NCBI RefSeq assembly: GCF_021568695.1
Contig: NZ_JAKGTI010000001.1
Location: 1,674,001-1,738,000 of the forward strand
Length of the DNA stretch: 64,000 nucleotides
Reading direction: 5' to 3'
From: Maritalea mediterranea
GTDB taxonomy: Bacteria > Pseudomonadota > Alphaproteobacteria > Rhizobiales > Devosiaceae
The stretch's first letter is position 1, and the number at the start of each line of letters is the position of its first letter. The notes below the pieces were generated by a model, which saw only the letters and a list, made by a program, of their open reading frames with translations, did no database searches and was not told the DNA's origin. Positions 9,458 to 17,235 of the stretch are shown in pieces. A program made the position numbers and the translations under genes.

Positions 9458-10022
9458 TGCGGATAGCGGCAGCTTAAAGTTGGATCAGGGGGTACACATT
9501 GGTGATTGTCTGCGTCTGCCTGACCAGCGCTTTGACCTCAATCTGGTGGATGAACGTTCCCGCTTCTGCCTGAGAGTGCGCGAAACACATGTTTCGGCCT
9601 TTGCCAAAGCGTCTGGTCTGGCGCTGCCAACACAAGTGGGCACGACCCGTCAGGACGAAAACGCACTGATCATGTGCCTGTCGCCAGATGAATGGCTGAT
9701 CATCGCGGCATCGGAAAGCAAGGATCTGATCAAACGCAAGACGGATCAATTTAAAAGTGCGCCCTTCAGCTTAGTAGACGTGTCCCATCGCAATGTTGCG
9801 TTCACGCTGCGAGGCGAGGGCGCGGCAGCGATGGTTAATGTCGGGTGTCCGTTGGATCTCGATTTGAAGGCGTTCCCGGTGGGCAAATGCACCCGCACGA
9901 TTTTTGAGCGGGCAGAGATTATCCTATATCGACCGGCCGAGACAGAATTTCACATCGAAGTGTGGCGCTCTTTCGCGCCATATGTTTTGTCGGTTTTGTC
10001 CAATGGCGCACAAGCGCAATAG
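9447..10022 (+). CDS. soxG: Sarcosine oxidase gamma subunit
   Basis: Fourth subunit of sarcosine oxidase, 191 aa, with the conserved SoxG features DEWLIIA and VDVSHRNVAFTLRGEGA. It resembles a reduced GcvT fold. The start ATG at 9447 follows GGGGGAG at about 6 nt and overlaps soxA by 11 bp. The in-frame start at 9408 would extend further into soxA without a ribosome binding site. It closes the TetR-dmgdh-soxBDAG operon. The convergent AraC-type regulator gene ends 12 bp downstream. Confidence 0.9.
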   Translation: MFSDADSGSLKLDQGVHIGDCLRLPDQRFDLNLVDERSRFCLRVRETHVSAFAKASGLALPTQVGTTRQDENALIMCLSPDEWLIIAASESKDLIKRKTDQFKSAPFSLVDVSHRNVAFTLRGEGAAAMVNVGCPLDLDLKAFPVGKCTRTIFERAEIILYRPAETEFHIEVWRSFAPYVLSVLSNGAQAQ

Positions 10023-10034
10023 GGATATATCGCT

Positions 10035-11039
10035 TCAGGCCGTATTGCTGTTGGCGTAGCTTGGCAACATTGACAGCGAGGCTTCGCGCTCGGCAGACGG
10101 CGACTGTCCGAACAATTCCTTGTAGGCTTTGGCAAAGTGTGACGCCGAGGTGAAGCCGGTGGCCACCGCCACCTGAATGATCGGCATGGTGGTTTGCGCC
10201 AACAGTAATTTGGCGCGATGCAGCCGCACTTCCAGATAATAGCGGGTCGGGGTCTTGCTGAGATGCACCCGAAACAGCCGCTCAAGTTGGCGGGCGGACA
10301 CTTGGGTGGACGCGGCAATATCATGGATCGACACTGGCGTTTCAATATTGGCTTCCATATGGGCAATGGCGGCCAGCAATTTGGGTTGGTTCAGCCCTGT
10401 CCGGTGTTTGATCGGCATGCGCTGGGTGTCGTGCGGCACGCGCACAAAATTATGCAAGAGCTGTTCAGCCACATTAACCGCGAGGTCGCGGCCATGGTCC
10501 TGCGCGATGCCATAAATCATCATATCAAGCGGCGCGGTGCCGCCAGAGCAGGTATAGCGATTGCGGTCAATCTCAAACAGGGTCGCGGTGATGTCGAGAT
10601 GGGGGAAATTTTCGGCGAAGCCCTCCACATCTTCCCAATGGATGGTGCAACGGTGTCCGTCAAGCAATCCCGCATGCGCCAACAAATGACTGCCGGTGCA
10701 CACGCTGCCCATGGTCGCTCCGGTGCGGGCATAGTCGCGCAACAGGGATAACAAGTGGGGCGTGCTATAGGTGCCAGCCTTCAAGCCTGCGCACACCACA
10801 AGCGTATCAAGAGCCGGTTTTTCTGCTAGCGCCGCGTCGGCGGCCACGCCCACCCCGTTGCTGGCATAAACATTGTCCCCATCCTGACTAAGGATTTTCC
10901 ATTGATAAAGCGTCTTACCGCTCAACCGATTTGCCGCCCGCAAGGGCTCGATGGAAGAGGTGAACGCCATCATCGAAAATTCCGGCACGAGTAAAAACCC
11001 GATGATTTTGGGTGCCTTTTGGGCGTCTTTACTGAACAT
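10035..11039 (-). CDS. GlxA/GbdR-type transcriptional regulator (DJ-1/PfpI-like domain + AraC HTH)
   Basis: Regulator with an N-terminal class-I glutamine-amidotransferase-like ligand domain (about residues 10-190; LDTLVVCAGLKAGTY and SVCTGSHLLAHAG) and a C-terminal AraC double helix-turn-helix (about 215-320; VSARQLERLFRVHLSKTPTRYYL). GbdR, the glycine betaine/dimethylglycine-sensing activator of Pseudomonas, has this architecture, and the setting between sarcosine oxidase and a methyltransferase operon points to the same ligands (inference). The start ATG at 11039 follows GGGGGAC at 5 nt; an upstream start at 11084 lacks one. It is divergent from the fhs-mttB operon, which it probably activates. 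Confidence 0.85.
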   Translation of the reverse strand: MFSKDAQKAPKIIGFLLVPEFSMMAFTSSIEPLRAANRLSGKTLYQWKILSQDGDNVYASNGVGVAADAALAEKPALDTLVVCAGLKAGTYSTPHLLSLLRDYARTGATMGSVCTGSHLLAHAGLLDGHRCTIHWEDVEGFAENFPHLDITATLFEIDRNRYTCSGGTAPLDMMIYGIAQDHGRDLAVNVAEQLLHNFVRVPHDTQRMPIKHRTGLNQPKLLAAIAHMEANIETPVSIHDIAASTQVSARQLERLFRVHLSKTPTRYYLEVRLHRAKLLLAQTTMPIIQVAVATGFTSASHFAKAYKELFGQSPSAEREASLSMLPSYANSNTA

Positions 11040-11082
11040 ATGTCCCCCCATTTGCCGCCATACTGCGCCAAATACAGGGTGC

Positions 11083-11111
11083 ATTATTTACTGCCGAAAA
11101 GATGACGCCAA
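11083..11111 (-). promoter_or_regulatory. Candidate promoter of the GlxA/GbdR-type regulator gene
   Basis: On the minus strand, -35 TTGGCG (11111-11106) and -10 AATAAT (11088-11083) with a 17-bp spacer, about 40 bp before the chosen start codon. Confidence 0.45.
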
Positions 11112-11122
11112 GTATTTTTATG

Positions 11123-11135
11123 CGACAATTTGTCG
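11123..11135. promoter_or_regulatory. Palindrome in the divergent regulator/fhs region
   Basis: CGACAA-T-TTGTCG, a perfect inverted repeat just upstream of the candidate regulator promoter and about 140 bp before fhs. It is followed on the + strand by TTTTTTG. A short terminator is conceivable, but no + strand gene precedes it, so an operator is more likely. Confidence 0.4.
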
Positions 11136-11276
11136 TTTTTTGAAAAGTGGCGGTCGATTTTGAGACAGCTAGGCGGCTGAAAAACCACCATCATTTATGA
11201 ACCACCGAAGAAGGTTTTTCTGACGTGGAGGCGTTGAGGACGCGCCGCGACATTGATGGTGGAGGAGGACGCACGC

Positions 11277-12992
11277 ATGGCTTTGGACACAGTAATGGTC
11301 GAAGAGTTGCCACCCCCGGGATCTCCGGATATTGAGATTGCGCGCGCCGCTTCTATGCGCCCCATTATTGATTTGGCACAGGATCGGTTGGACATTCCCG
11401 CCGAGGCGCTTGTGCCCTATGGTCACCATAAAGCAAAACTCTCCCTCGATTATATTGCGTCCAAGGCTGATGCGCCAAAAGGCAAACTGGTTTTGGTGAC
11501 GGCGGTGACCCCGACGCCGGCGGGCGAAGGCAAAACCACAACAAGTGTTGGCCTCAATGACGGATTAAACCGCATCGGGTTAAGCGCCATGGTGTGCCTT
11601 CGCGAGCCCTCCCTAGGCCCATGCTTTGGCATGAAAGGTGGTGCCGCCGGCGGCGGACGAGCGCAAGTGCTCCCCATGGAAGATATCAATCTTCACTTTA
11701 ATGGTGACTTCCATGCCATCACCGCGGCCCACAGCCTGTTGGCCGCCATTTTGGATAATCATCTGCAATGGGGCAATGAGCAGAATATTGACCCGCGCCG
11801 CATTGTTTGGCGCCGGGTGGTCGATATGAACGACCGGGCGCTGCGCAATATCAATGTCGGGCTTGGCGGTGTCGCCCATGGGGTGCCGCGCGAGACCGGC
11901 TTTGACATTACCGTCGCCTCCGAGATTATGGCGATCCTCTGCCTTTCAACCGATATTGCCGATCTGCAGCGCCGGTTGGGCAATATTATTGTCGCCCGAC
12001 GGCATGATAAAACCGCGGTCACTGCCCGCGACCTTGAGGCAGACGGGGCCATGGCGGTGTTGCTGAAAGACGCCCTTCAGCCCAATCTGGTGCAGAGCAT
12101 TGAGCACAATCCCGCCTTTATCCATGGCGGGCCCTTTGCCAATATCGCTCATGGCTGCAACTCAGTGATGGCCACCAAGGCGGCGCTGTCGCTGTGTGAT
12201 GTGGTGGTGACCGAAGCGGGCTTTGGCGCCGATCTGGGCGCTGAAAAGTTCCTCGACATTAAATGCCGCCAATCCGGCTTGCGGCCCGACGCCGTGGTGC
12301 TTGTGGCCACCATCCGCGCCTTGAAAATGCAGGGCGGTGTCGCCAAAGCGGAACTGGGCACTTCAGATCCCGCTGCCGTTGAGCGCGGTGCGATGAATCT
12401 GCGGCGACATATTGAAAATCTGCAAAAATTCGGCATTTCTCCGATTGTGGCGCTGAATCATTTTGTTCTGGACAGCGATGAGGAAATCGCCGTCGTCATG
12501 CAGGTTTGTAATGAACTTGGGGCGCGTTGCACGATTGCCAAACATTGGGCCGAAGGCGGCGAGGGGGCCGAAGATCTGGCCAGCGCTGTCAAAGAACAGC
12601 TTGAGCAGGGGTCACCCGAAATCAAGCTGCTTTATGAAGATGACGCGCCGCTCACCGAAAAAGTCGAGACGGTGGCCCGCGAGATCTATCGCGCCGCCGA
12701 TGTAAGTTTCAGCGCGGCTGCCCTGCGCAGCATCAAGGAATTCACTAAGCTTGGTTACGGTCATCTGCCGGTTTGCATTGCCAAAACCCAATATAGTTTT
12801 TCCACCGATCCCGCAGCTGTTGGCGCGCCTGAAGGTCACACGCTGGAAGTGCGCGAGGCGCGGCTCTCTGCCGGCGCCGGGTTCGTGGTGATGGTGTGCG
12901 GCGATATTATGACCATGCCCGGGCTGCCCAAGCGCCCGGCAGCACTAGATATCGGCCTGAATGATGATGGTGACATTGTTGGTCTGGCTTAA
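11277..12992 (+). CDS. fhs: Formate--tetrahydrofolate ligase
   Basis: Interconverts formate + ATP + THF and 10-formyl-THF + ADP + Pi; 571 aa. The ATP-binding P-loop [14 protein letters not shown] sits near residues 78-90, followed by the family signature [19 protein letters not shown]. The start ATG at 11277 is 7 nt after GGAGGAGGA; an earlier ATG at 11253 precedes the Shine-Dalgarno and is rejected. It is first gene of a tight operon ending with mttB. Next to methylene-THF-producing oxidases and a methyl-THF branch, Fhs could run toward formate with ATP gain, the reverse of its acetogenic role; direction is inference. No folD is visible in the window. Confidence 0.95.
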   Translation: MALDTVMVEELPPPGSPDIEIARAASMRPIIDLAQDRLDIPAEALVPYGHHKAKLSLDYIASKADAPKGKLVLVTAVTPTPAGEGKTTTSVGLNDGLNRIGLSAMVCLREPSLGPCFGMKGGAAGGGRAQVLPMEDINLHFNGDFHAITAAHSLLAAILDNHLQWGNEQNIDPRRIVWRRVVDMNDRALRNINVGLGGVAHGVPRETGFDITVASEIMAILCLSTDIADLQRRLGNIIVARRHDKTAVTARDLEADGAMAVLLKDALQPNLVQSIEHNPAFIHGGPFANIAHGCNSVMATKAALSLCDVVVTEAGFGADLGAEKFLDIKCRQSGLRPDAVVLVATIRALKMQGGVAKAELGTSDPAAVERGAMNLRRHIENLQKFGISPIVALNHFVLDSDEEIAVVMQVCNELGARCTIAKHWAEGGEGAEDLASAVKEQLEQGSPEIKLLYEDDAPLTEKVETVAREIYRAADVSFSAAALRSIKEFTKLGYGHLPVCIAKTQYSFSTDPAAVGAPEGHTLEVREARLSAGAGFVVMVCGDIMTMPGLPKRPAALDIGLNDDGDIVGLA

Positions 12993-13019
12993 AACTCACT
13001 ATGTGGAGGAGTACCGAAA

Positions 13020-13706
13020 ATGAGCCTGGATGATGAAGTAATCCTCCGTGATTTGAACGATGATGATCTTGTCGAGCAAATGAAAGACGATCTTTATGAT
13101 GGTCTGGCCGACGAGGTGAAGGAAGGCACTCAAATTCTGCTTGAGCGGGGTTGGGATGCCAATCAGGTGCTCAGCGATGCACTGGTGGAAGGCATGCGGA
13201 TTGTCGGCGTGGATTTTCGCGATGGCATCTTGTTTGTGCCCGAGGTGCTGCAATGTGCTCATGCCATGAAGGGCGGTATGGCCTTGCTAAGGCCCATTCT
13301 GGCGTCCAGCGAAAACACCTCCAAGATCGGCAAATATGTCATTGGGACCGTAAAGGGTGACATTCACGACATTGGTAAAAACCTTGTGGGGATGATGCTG
13401 GAAGGTGCCGGATTCGAAGTGATTGATATCGGGATCAATAATCCGGTCGAGAACTATCTTGAGGCCATCGATAAGCATGAACCCAATGTGCTGGGCATGT
13501 CCGCACTCCTGACCACCACCATGCCCTATATGGGCGTGGTGATTGAAGAGTTCGACAAGCGCGGTATTCTGAAAGAATTACCGGTCATGGTGGGCGGCGC
13601 GCCGCTCAACCAGGAATTTGCCGATGCCATTAACGCCACCTCATATGGCCGTGACGCAGCGCGCAGTGCCGAGCTGGCCAAAGCGCTTGTGGGGGTTAAT
13701 CGCTGA
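13020..13706 (+). CDS. Corrinoid (B12)-binding methyl-carrier protein, MttC/MtbC type
   Basis: Carries the methyl group on cobalt between the substrate methyltransferase and the THF-dependent methyltransferase. It has an N-terminal helical cap (about residues 25-95) and a Rossmann cobalamin domain (about 105-228) with the lower-ligand motif DIHDIG: Asp114, His116, Gly119. The first 36 residues are strikingly acidic (14 Asp/Glu, 3 Lys/Arg). RBS GGAGGAG sits before the ATG. It lies 27 bp after fhs and 1 bp before the DUF1638 gene. Such 210-230 aa proteins are stand-alone homologues of the cobalamin module of MetH and normally pair with an MttB/MtbB/MtaB enzyme, here the gene at 17228. Confidence 0.93.
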   Translation: MSLDDEVILRDLNDDDLVEQMKDDLYDGLADEVKEGTQILLERGWDANQVLSDALVEGMRIVGVDFRDGILFVPEVLQCAHAMKGGMALLRPILASSENTSKIGKYVIGTVKGDIHDIGKNLVGMMLEGAGFEVIDIGINNPVENYLEAIDKHEPNVLGMSALLTTTMPYMGVVIEEFDKRGILKELPVMVGGAPLNQEFADAINATSYGRDAARSAELAKALVGVNR

Positions 13707-13707
13707 C

Positions 13708-14367
13708 ATGGTGGTGGCACGTGGACATAAGCAAGACGGTCCGCGTCTTTTGGTGCTCGCCTGCGGCGCGCTGGCGAAGGAAATTGTCGCCCTGCGCAAG
13801 CAACTGGGCGAGCGGGCGGCCAATATGGAGCTGCAATGTCTTCCAGCAGATTTTCACAATCGCCCGCACAAAATTGCGCCGGCGATTGATCTGATCCTCA
13901 CCGAACGCCGGGTGGATTTTGACCATGTGCTGGTGGGTTATGGCGAATGCGGCACCGGCGGCGAACTGGATAAAGTGCTGGCAAAGCACCACGCCGAACG
14001 CTTGCCCTTTGCCCATTGCTACGAATTTTTCGCCGGATCACCACTTTTCAATCAGATCACCGAGGAAGAAATTGGCAGTTTTTACCTCACCGATTATCTG
14101 GTTCGTCATTTTGACCGGCTGGTGATGGGAGGCTTGGGCCTCGATCGACATCCCGAACTGCGCGACCTCTATTTCGCCAATTATCGGCGCGTGGTTTATT
14201 TGGCGCAAACCCGAGATATCGGGTTGGAGGCGCAAGCCGCCACCGCCGCGGACAAGCTCGGATTGGCATTTGACTATCGCTATGTCGGCTATGGCGAATT
14301 GAAGTCTGCCATTGCGGCGGCCGCAGCCGAAATTGACCATGAGGAGCGTTACTATGTACGCAATTAG
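13708..14367 (+). CDS. DUF1638 family protein of the corrinoid methyltransferase operon
   Basis: Unknown-function protein of 219 aa. The segments LVLACGALAKEI, LQCLPADFHNRPHKIA, GYGECGTGGEL and AHCYEFFAG are typical of DUF1638; the Cys and His residues in these segments could form a metal or cofactor site. DUF1638 genes are known to accompany corrinoid methyltransferase clusters. The start ATG at 13708 is one base after the corrinoid gene stop, so translation is coupled; the longer frame from 13618 lies within that gene. The end overlaps the MetV-like gene by 14 bp. A role in corrinoid handling or reactivation is possible but unproven. Confidence 0.75.
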   Translation: MVVARGHKQDGPRLLVLACGALAKEIVALRKQLGERAANMELQCLPADFHNRPHKIAPAIDLILTERRVDFDHVLVGYGECGTGGELDKVLAKHHAERLPFAHCYEFFAGSPLFNQITEEEIGSFYLTDYLVRHFDRLVMGGLGLDRHPELRDLYFANYRRVVYLAQTRDIGLEAQAATAADKLGLAFDYRYVGYGELKSAIAAAAAEIDHEERYYVRN

Positions 14368-14794
14368 ACGCTGGTCAAGCCGACACGCCAGAGGCCTGGA
14401 ACGGCTTTATAAGGCGACAAGACCCGGCATTCTGTCGGGCTTGCGCTTGGTCACTCGCCTGTTTGGCAAGCGGCTCGACCGCCCGATCACCGCCACCGAG
14501 CGCTTGCTGAAAGGGGCGTTGTTTGATTGCCAAATGTGCGGTGATTGTGTGCTGTCCAAAACCGGCATGACCTGCCCGATGAACTGTCCAAAAGGCATTC
14601 GCAACGGCCCGTGTGGTGGCGTGCGCGCCAATGGCATGTGCGAGGTGAAGCCGGATATGCGCTGTGTTTGGGTGGATGCCTGGAACGGGGCGGCAAAAAT
14701 GGAAGATGGCGACGCCATCAAAGACATAGAATTTGCGGTGGATCATAGCCGCGTTGGACAATCCTCCTGGTTGAGGCTCGCACGCGATGAGTGA
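14354..14794 (+). CDS. MetV-like Cys-rich protein (MTHFR C-terminal zinc/Fe-S domain)
   Basis: 146-aa protein of the family annotated as methylenetetrahydrofolate reductase C-terminal domain. Eight cysteines sit in a compact block: Cys59, 62, 65, 74, 78, 87, 96 and 104 (CQMCGDC, CPMNC, GPCGG), enough for two metal or Fe-S sites. In acetogens MetV of this family forms a complex with MetF and mediates electron transfer. Here the gene overlaps a metF-like gene by 8 bp. The amino end is basic and lacks a signal peptide. Start: ATG at 14354 after GAGGAGCG; the longer frame from 14312 has no ribosome binding site. It probably allows the adjacent MetF to use a carrier other than NADH. Confidence 0.8.
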   Translation: MYAIRRWSSRHARGLERLYKATRPGILSGLRLVTRLFGKRLDRPITATERLLKGALFDCQMCGDCVLSKTGMTCPMNCPKGIRNGPCGGVRANGMCEVKPDMRCVWVDAWNGAAKMEDGDAIKDIEFAVDHSRVGQSSWLRLARDE

Positions 14795-15860
14795 TGATCT
14801 CGATTTTGTAGAAGAATTTGGTGTTAACCCCGGTGACCCGCTGGTCCAGCGGCCGGGTCACGTTTCTCATGGTCGCTTTGAACGCGTCTTGCGGGCCGGC
14901 CACTTTGCCGTCACCACTGAGATTGCCCCGCCGGACTCTGTGGACCCGGACGAGGTGCTGGCCCGCGCCAAGCTGTTTGATGGCTATGTGGATGCTATCA
15001 ATGCCACGGACGGTTCGGGTGCCAATTGTCACATGTCCAGCCTCGGGGTCTGCGCCATTCTCACGCGGGCGGGCTATTCGCCGATCATCCAGTTTTCATG
15101 CCGCGACCGCAACCGCATTGCCATGCAGGGCGATTTGCTGGGCGCCGCTGCGCTCGGGGTATGTTCGGTGCTGTGCCTCACTGGCGATGATGTGGGCGCG
15201 GGGGACCACCCGGAGGCCAAACCGGTTTTTGATCTGGACAGCATATCCCTTCTGCAAACCACCAAGATATTGCGCGACGAGTCCCGTTTTTTGAGCGGGC
15301 GACCGCTGGACGCTGCACCACGCCTTTTCGTGGGCGCTTCAATCAACCCGTTTGTGCCGCCGCTTGAAAACCGGGTGGATCAATTGGCCAAGAAAATCCG
15401 TGCTGGCGCCGAATTTATACAATCGCAATATTGCTTCGACATCGACCAACTTAAGCGCTTTATGGCCCGCGCTTGCGATATGGGATTGCACGAGCAAGCC
15501 TATATCCTGGTGGGCGTCGGCGTGCTGGGTTCGGCCAAAACCGCCAAATGGCTGCGCTCCAATGTGCCCGGTGTGCATATCCCCGATGCCATCATCAATC
15601 GCCTTGAGGGCGCCCGCAATCAAAAGGCGGAGGGCCGTCGCATCGCCGTGGAGCTGATGCAGCAAATCAAGGAAACACCTGGCGTTGCCGGGGCGCATTT
15701 GATGGCCTACCGCCATGAAGAATGGGTGGGGGAAATCGTGAAACAGTCAGGCGTATTGGGCGATCGCAAGCCTTGGGCGCCGGAGCCATTGGACTCAACG
15801 ATCGGTGTCGTCACGCCGCTTGAAGAGGTCGTCGACAGCATAACAGGCACGGATAGTTAG
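14787..15860 (+). CDS. metF: Methylenetetrahydrofolate reductase (MetF family)
   Basis: TIM-barrel flavoenzyme interconverting 5-methyl-THF and 5,10-methylene-THF; 357 aa, longer than the roughly 300 aa of E. coli MetF. Family features include AVTTEIAPPDSVDPDEVL at the start of the barrel (catalytic Glu of the TTEIAPP motif), SCRDRN, LCLTGDD and a QSQYCFDI strand. The ATG at 14787 overlaps the MetV-like gene (ATGAGTGA junction), so the two are co-translated as in MetVF systems. In this operon the enzyme would logically oxidise methyl-THF produced from demethylation; the direction is inference. The next gene starts 9 bp downstream. Confidence 0.88.
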   Translation: MSDDLDFVEEFGVNPGDPLVQRPGHVSHGRFERVLRAGHFAVTTEIAPPDSVDPDEVLARAKLFDGYVDAINATDGSGANCHMSSLGVCAILTRAGYSPIIQFSCRDRNRIAMQGDLLGAAALGVCSVLCLTGDDVGAGDHPEAKPVFDLDSISLLQTTKILRDESRFLSGRPLDAAPRLFVGASINPFVPPLENRVDQLAKKIRAGAEFIQSQYCFDIDQLKRFMARACDMGLHEQAYILVGVGVLGSAKTAKWLRSNVPGVHIPDAIINRLEGARNQKAEGRRIAVELMQQIKETPGVAGAHLMAYRHEEWVGEIVKQSGVLGDRKPWAPEPLDSTIGVVTPLEEVVDSITGTDS

Positions 15861-15869
15861 GACCCGCTT

Positions 15870-16775
15870 ATGACGCAAACCATTGTCAGTTCGGCATCAA
15901 AAGAAGTTCGCATCGGGTTCGACCAACCCTTTGTGATGATTGGTGAGCGGATCAACCCCACCGGCCGAAAGCTGCTCGCCGCGGAAATGAAGGCAGGCGA
16001 TTATTCGCGCGTGGAAAAAGACGCGTTGGCACAAGTGGCTGCCGGGGCGCAAATGCTTGACGTGAATGCGGGCATTCCCTTGGCGGACGAACCCAAAATC
16101 CTCGCCGAGACCATTCAATTGGTGCAATCGATCACCGATGTGCCGCTTTCTATCGATTCTTCGGTGATTGAAGCACTTGAAGCGGGGCTTTCGGTCTATC
16201 AGGGCCGAGCGCTGGTCAATTCCACCACCGCAGAAGAAGAAGTGATGGAGCGCATTTTGCCGCTGGTCAAAAAATATGATGCGGCCGTGGTGGCCATTTC
16301 AAATGACGACACCGGCATTTCTGAAGATCCGGATGTGCGATTTGAGATCGCCAAGCGCATTGTTGAGCGTGCCGCCGACCATGGGATCAAGGCGGCAGAT
16401 GTGGTGGTTGATCCGCTGGTGATGCCCATCGGTGCCATCAATCGCGCGGGCAAGGATGTGTTTTACTTGGTGCGGCGGTTGCGCGAGGAGCTTAAGGTCA
16501 ACACCACCTGTGGGGCCTCCAATATCGGCTTTGGCTTGCCCAACCGCCACGCCATCAATAATGCCTTTCTGCCCATGGTGGCTGCCGCGGGCATGACCTC
16601 GGCCATCTTAAACCCGCTGCATGAGGGGCTGGTGCCTGCCATCAAGGCGGCAGATGTGCTGAATGGGGTCGATCCCCACTGTGGCAATTGGATCAGAACG
16701 TTCCGCGAGCCCCCGGCAGATAATGACGGGGAAGCGCCAAGAGGAGGACGTCGCCGTGGTCGCCGTCGTGCCTGA
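15870..16775 (+). CDS. Methyltetrahydrofolate:corrinoid methyltransferase (pterin-binding, DHPS-like fold)
   Basis: Transfers the methyl group between methyl-corrinoid and THF. The protein (301 aa) has the pterin-binding family start FVMIGERINPTGRK, LDVNAGIP, PLSIDSS and the later TTCGASNIGFGLPNR, all typical of AcsE/MtvA/MetH folate domains. The last 12 or so residues form an Arg-rich tail (GRRRGRRR) absent from most family members. The GFA gene begins inside this tail, and its Shine-Dalgarno GAGGAGG is encoded by the Arg codons. It sits between metF and the GFA gene in the fhs-mttB operon and closes the route methylamine substrate to corrinoid to THF. Confidence 0.9.
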   Translation: MTQTIVSSASKEVRIGFDQPFVMIGERINPTGRKLLAAEMKAGDYSRVEKDALAQVAAGAQMLDVNAGIPLADEPKILAETIQLVQSITDVPLSIDSSVIEALEAGLSVYQGRALVNSTTAEEEVMERILPLVKKYDAAVVAISNDDTGISEDPDVRFEIAKRIVERAADHGIKAADVVVDPLVMPIGAINRAGKDVFYLVRRLREELKVNTTCGASNIGFGLPNRHAINNAFLPMVAAAGMTSAILNPLHEGLVPAIKAADVLNGVDPHCGNWIRTFREPPADNDGEAPRGGRRRGRRRA

Positions 16776-17235
16776 AATGCATAAGGGCGAGTGCCTGTGC
16801 GGGGCCGTGCAATTTGAAGCGCGCGGCCTGGCCGACATCTGGTTCTGCCATTGTCGGCAATGCCGCTATTTGAGCGGCCATTATGTGGCCGCCGCCGCGG
16901 TGGCGCGCGACAAGGTGAAGATTGAGGGTCCGCTGAAATGGGCACCTTTCACCCCGACGGCTGAATATGCCTTCTGTATCTCCTGCGGCACGCCATTGTT
17001 CTGGCGGCAGACGACCGGGCATACGCTTTCAGTTTTTGCCGGCAGCCTCGCCCACACCAAGGGGATTGAGGTGAAGGGGCACATCTTTGTCGCCGAAAAG
17101 GGTGATTATTACCAGATCACCGATGATCTACCGCAATTTCCCGGCCAGCCCCACGCGGGCGGGGTCAGAGAATCTTTTGAGGCCCAGGGGCCAAACCAGT
17201 CAACGCGATCGAATAAGGAGCAGTCAAATGCCTAG
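16756..17235 (+). CDS. GFA family protein (glutathione-dependent formaldehyde-activating / CENP-V fold)
   Basis: Small zinc protein with the GFA cysteine pattern: GECLCGAV, CHCRQC and CISCGTPLFWR. Family members bind glutathione and are proposed to speed S-hydroxymethylglutathione formation, although this activity is disputed for many. In an operon that moves one-carbon units, a formaldehyde-related role is reasonable (inference). Start: GTG at 16756 is 8 nt after GAGGAGG; alternatives are GTG at 16768 or ATG at 16777, just after the preceding stop. With 16756 it overlaps the previous gene by 20 bp, and it overlaps mttB by 8 bp. About 159 aa. Confidence 0.8.
   Translation: MVAVVPEMHKGECLCGAVQFEARGLADIWFCHCRQCRYLSGHYVAAAAVARDKVKIEGPLKWAPFTPTAEYAFCISCGTPLFWRQTTGHTLSVFAGSLAHTKGIEVKGHIFVAEKGDYYQITDDLPQFPGQPHAGGVRESFEAQGPNQSTRSNKEQSNA

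Noticed and set aside
11123-11140. Hairpin plus T-run as an intrinsic terminator
   Set aside because: No gene on the plus strand ends before it; the short 6-bp palindrome fits an operator better.
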